A stretch of DNA of 64,000 nucleotides, taken from contig JBJLAO010000003.1 of the NCBI GenBank assembly GCA_045568635.1, positions 1 through 64,000 of the forward strand, read 5' to 3'. Below the pieces are notes generated by a model. It had not been told where the DNA came from. It did not search any database and saw only the letters and a list, made by a program, of their open reading frames with translations. The DNA comes from MedAcidi-G1 sp000817085. Lineage in GTDB: Bacteria; Actinomycetota; Acidimicrobiia; Acidimicrobiales; MedAcidi-G1. Shown one piece after another: positions 63,435-64,000 of the stretch (positions are counted from its first letter, which is position 1; each line of letters begins with the position of its first letter). A program made the position numbers and the translations under genes.

Positions 63435-64000
63435 ATGCTATCAGATAAAAAAATCCTCATTACAGGTGCAACTGGCCAAATCGGCTTTCCGGTAGCTCGT
63501 TTCTTAGCGGAAAAAAATGAAGTTTGGGGAGTTGCCCGGTTTACTGATGAACAGAACAAACAACATCTAGAGAGACTAGGCGTAAGCACTTTTACTCTCG
63601 ATTTAAATTCTAATGACTACGGAACCCTCCCAACCGATTTCGATCATGTAGTACATTTTGCAGTTTTTCAGGGTCCAGTAGCTGATTACGATCTGGCAAT
63701 TTCGAATAATGCTGAAGCAACAGGAATCTTGATGCAACATTGTCGCAGCGCTAAGTCCGTGCTGATAGCTTCAACCAACTCCGTTTACAAACCTAACGAA
63801 AACCCTTGGCATCTATACAGTGAAAGCGATCCTCTGGGTGATTCAATTGTTACCCACTCTCCTACCTATGGGATCTCTAAAATAAGCCAAGAAGCTGTTG
63901 CTAGGACCATGTCTAGAGTTCTTGACCTACCTACTACTATCGCTAGAATTAATGCAAGCTATGGCGATAATGGAGGCCTTCCAAAGTACCACTGTGCAGC
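63435..64000 (+). CDS. NAD-dependent epimerase/dehydratase (partial, cut by window end)
   Basis: The first 188 codons of an extended SDR are present, open to the window edge. It has ITGATGQIGFPVARFLAEK at the N-terminus and the catalytic YGISKISQE motif with Tyr and Lys. Substrate specificity cannot be judged without the C-terminus. It is divergent from the 304-residue SDR with 80 bases between. A TATCGT hexamer six bases before the ATG would again fit a leaderless start. Confidence 0.85.
   Translation, partial: MLSDKKILITGATGQIGFPVARFLAEKNEVWGVARFTDEQNKQHLERLGVSTFTLDLNSNDYGTLPTDFDHVVHFAVFQGPVADYDLAISNNAEATGILMQHCRSAKSVLIASTNSVYKPNENPWHLYSESDPLGDSIVTHSPTYGISKISQEAVARTMSRVLDLPTTIARINASYGDNGGLPKYHCA

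Overview
The window looks like a chromosomal stretch of a low-GC (about 40-45 percent by eye) marine actinobacterium, most probably class Acidimicrobiia. This is inferred from gene content: an Ipd-type steroid C/D-ring locus, actinobacterial LysM-SpoIID and Thr-rich exported proteins, a PduO-type cobalamin adenosyltransferase, and weak Shine-Dalgarno signals with apparently leaderless starts. I found no rRNA, tRNA, CRISPR array, transposase or prophage gene. TGA ends many clearly intact genes, so the standard bacterial code applies.

Layout. 1-4500: an S-layer (SLH) protein gene flanked by two perfect 86-bp direct repeats, then an exported protein with a poly-Thr stalk and Ig-like repeats. 4519-6482: an OmpR-type two-component pair. 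6490-32391: a large cell-envelope glycan locus. It holds glycosyltransferases, a CsaB-like pyruvyl transferase, UDP-GlcNAc 2-epimerase, two separate Wzm/Wzt-type ABC exporters, an initiating sugar-phosphate transferase, a WbdD-like methyltransferase-kinase beside a Wzt with a carbohydrate-binding C-terminal domain, dTDP-rhamnose synthesis rmlABCD, a LysM-SpoIID wall protein, a flippase and UDP-glucose dehydrogenase. Together they fit synthesis, capping, export and pyruvylation of a wall polymer that SLH domains could bind. 32486-40525: housekeeping genes, namely rhodanese-ThiF, sirtuin, PepA, cobalamin adenosyltransferase, a fused LipB-LipA, lipoamide dehydrogenase and a tiny membrane ORF. 40633-41316: a thioredoxin-like lipoprotein with an in-frame TGA exactly at the first cysteine of its CxxC motif, a candidate selenoprotein. 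41340-47225: a beta-propeller lipoprotein and leuD-leuC-leuA behind a Leu-codon leader-peptide attenuator. 47292-54879: peptidase, aminotransferase, alcohol dehydrogenase, hemolysin III, AzlCD, phosphatase and thioesterase genes. 54905-63354: a locus resembling the mycobacterial KstR2 regulon for steroid C/D rings (IpdE2, IpdE1, IpdC, IpdB, IpdA and three SDRs). 63435 to the end: a truncated epimerase gene.

Quality caveat. Between about 18990 and 23575 at least nine frameshifts break otherwise well-conserved proteins (the second Wzt, the WbdD-like gene and a membrane protein). Conserved protein sequence continues across each break, so sequencing or assembly indels are more likely than gene decay. 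The strongest candidates for something new are the UxxC lipoprotein, the methyltransferase-kinase capping module with its exporter, the LipB-LipA fusion and the repeat-flanked SLH gene.
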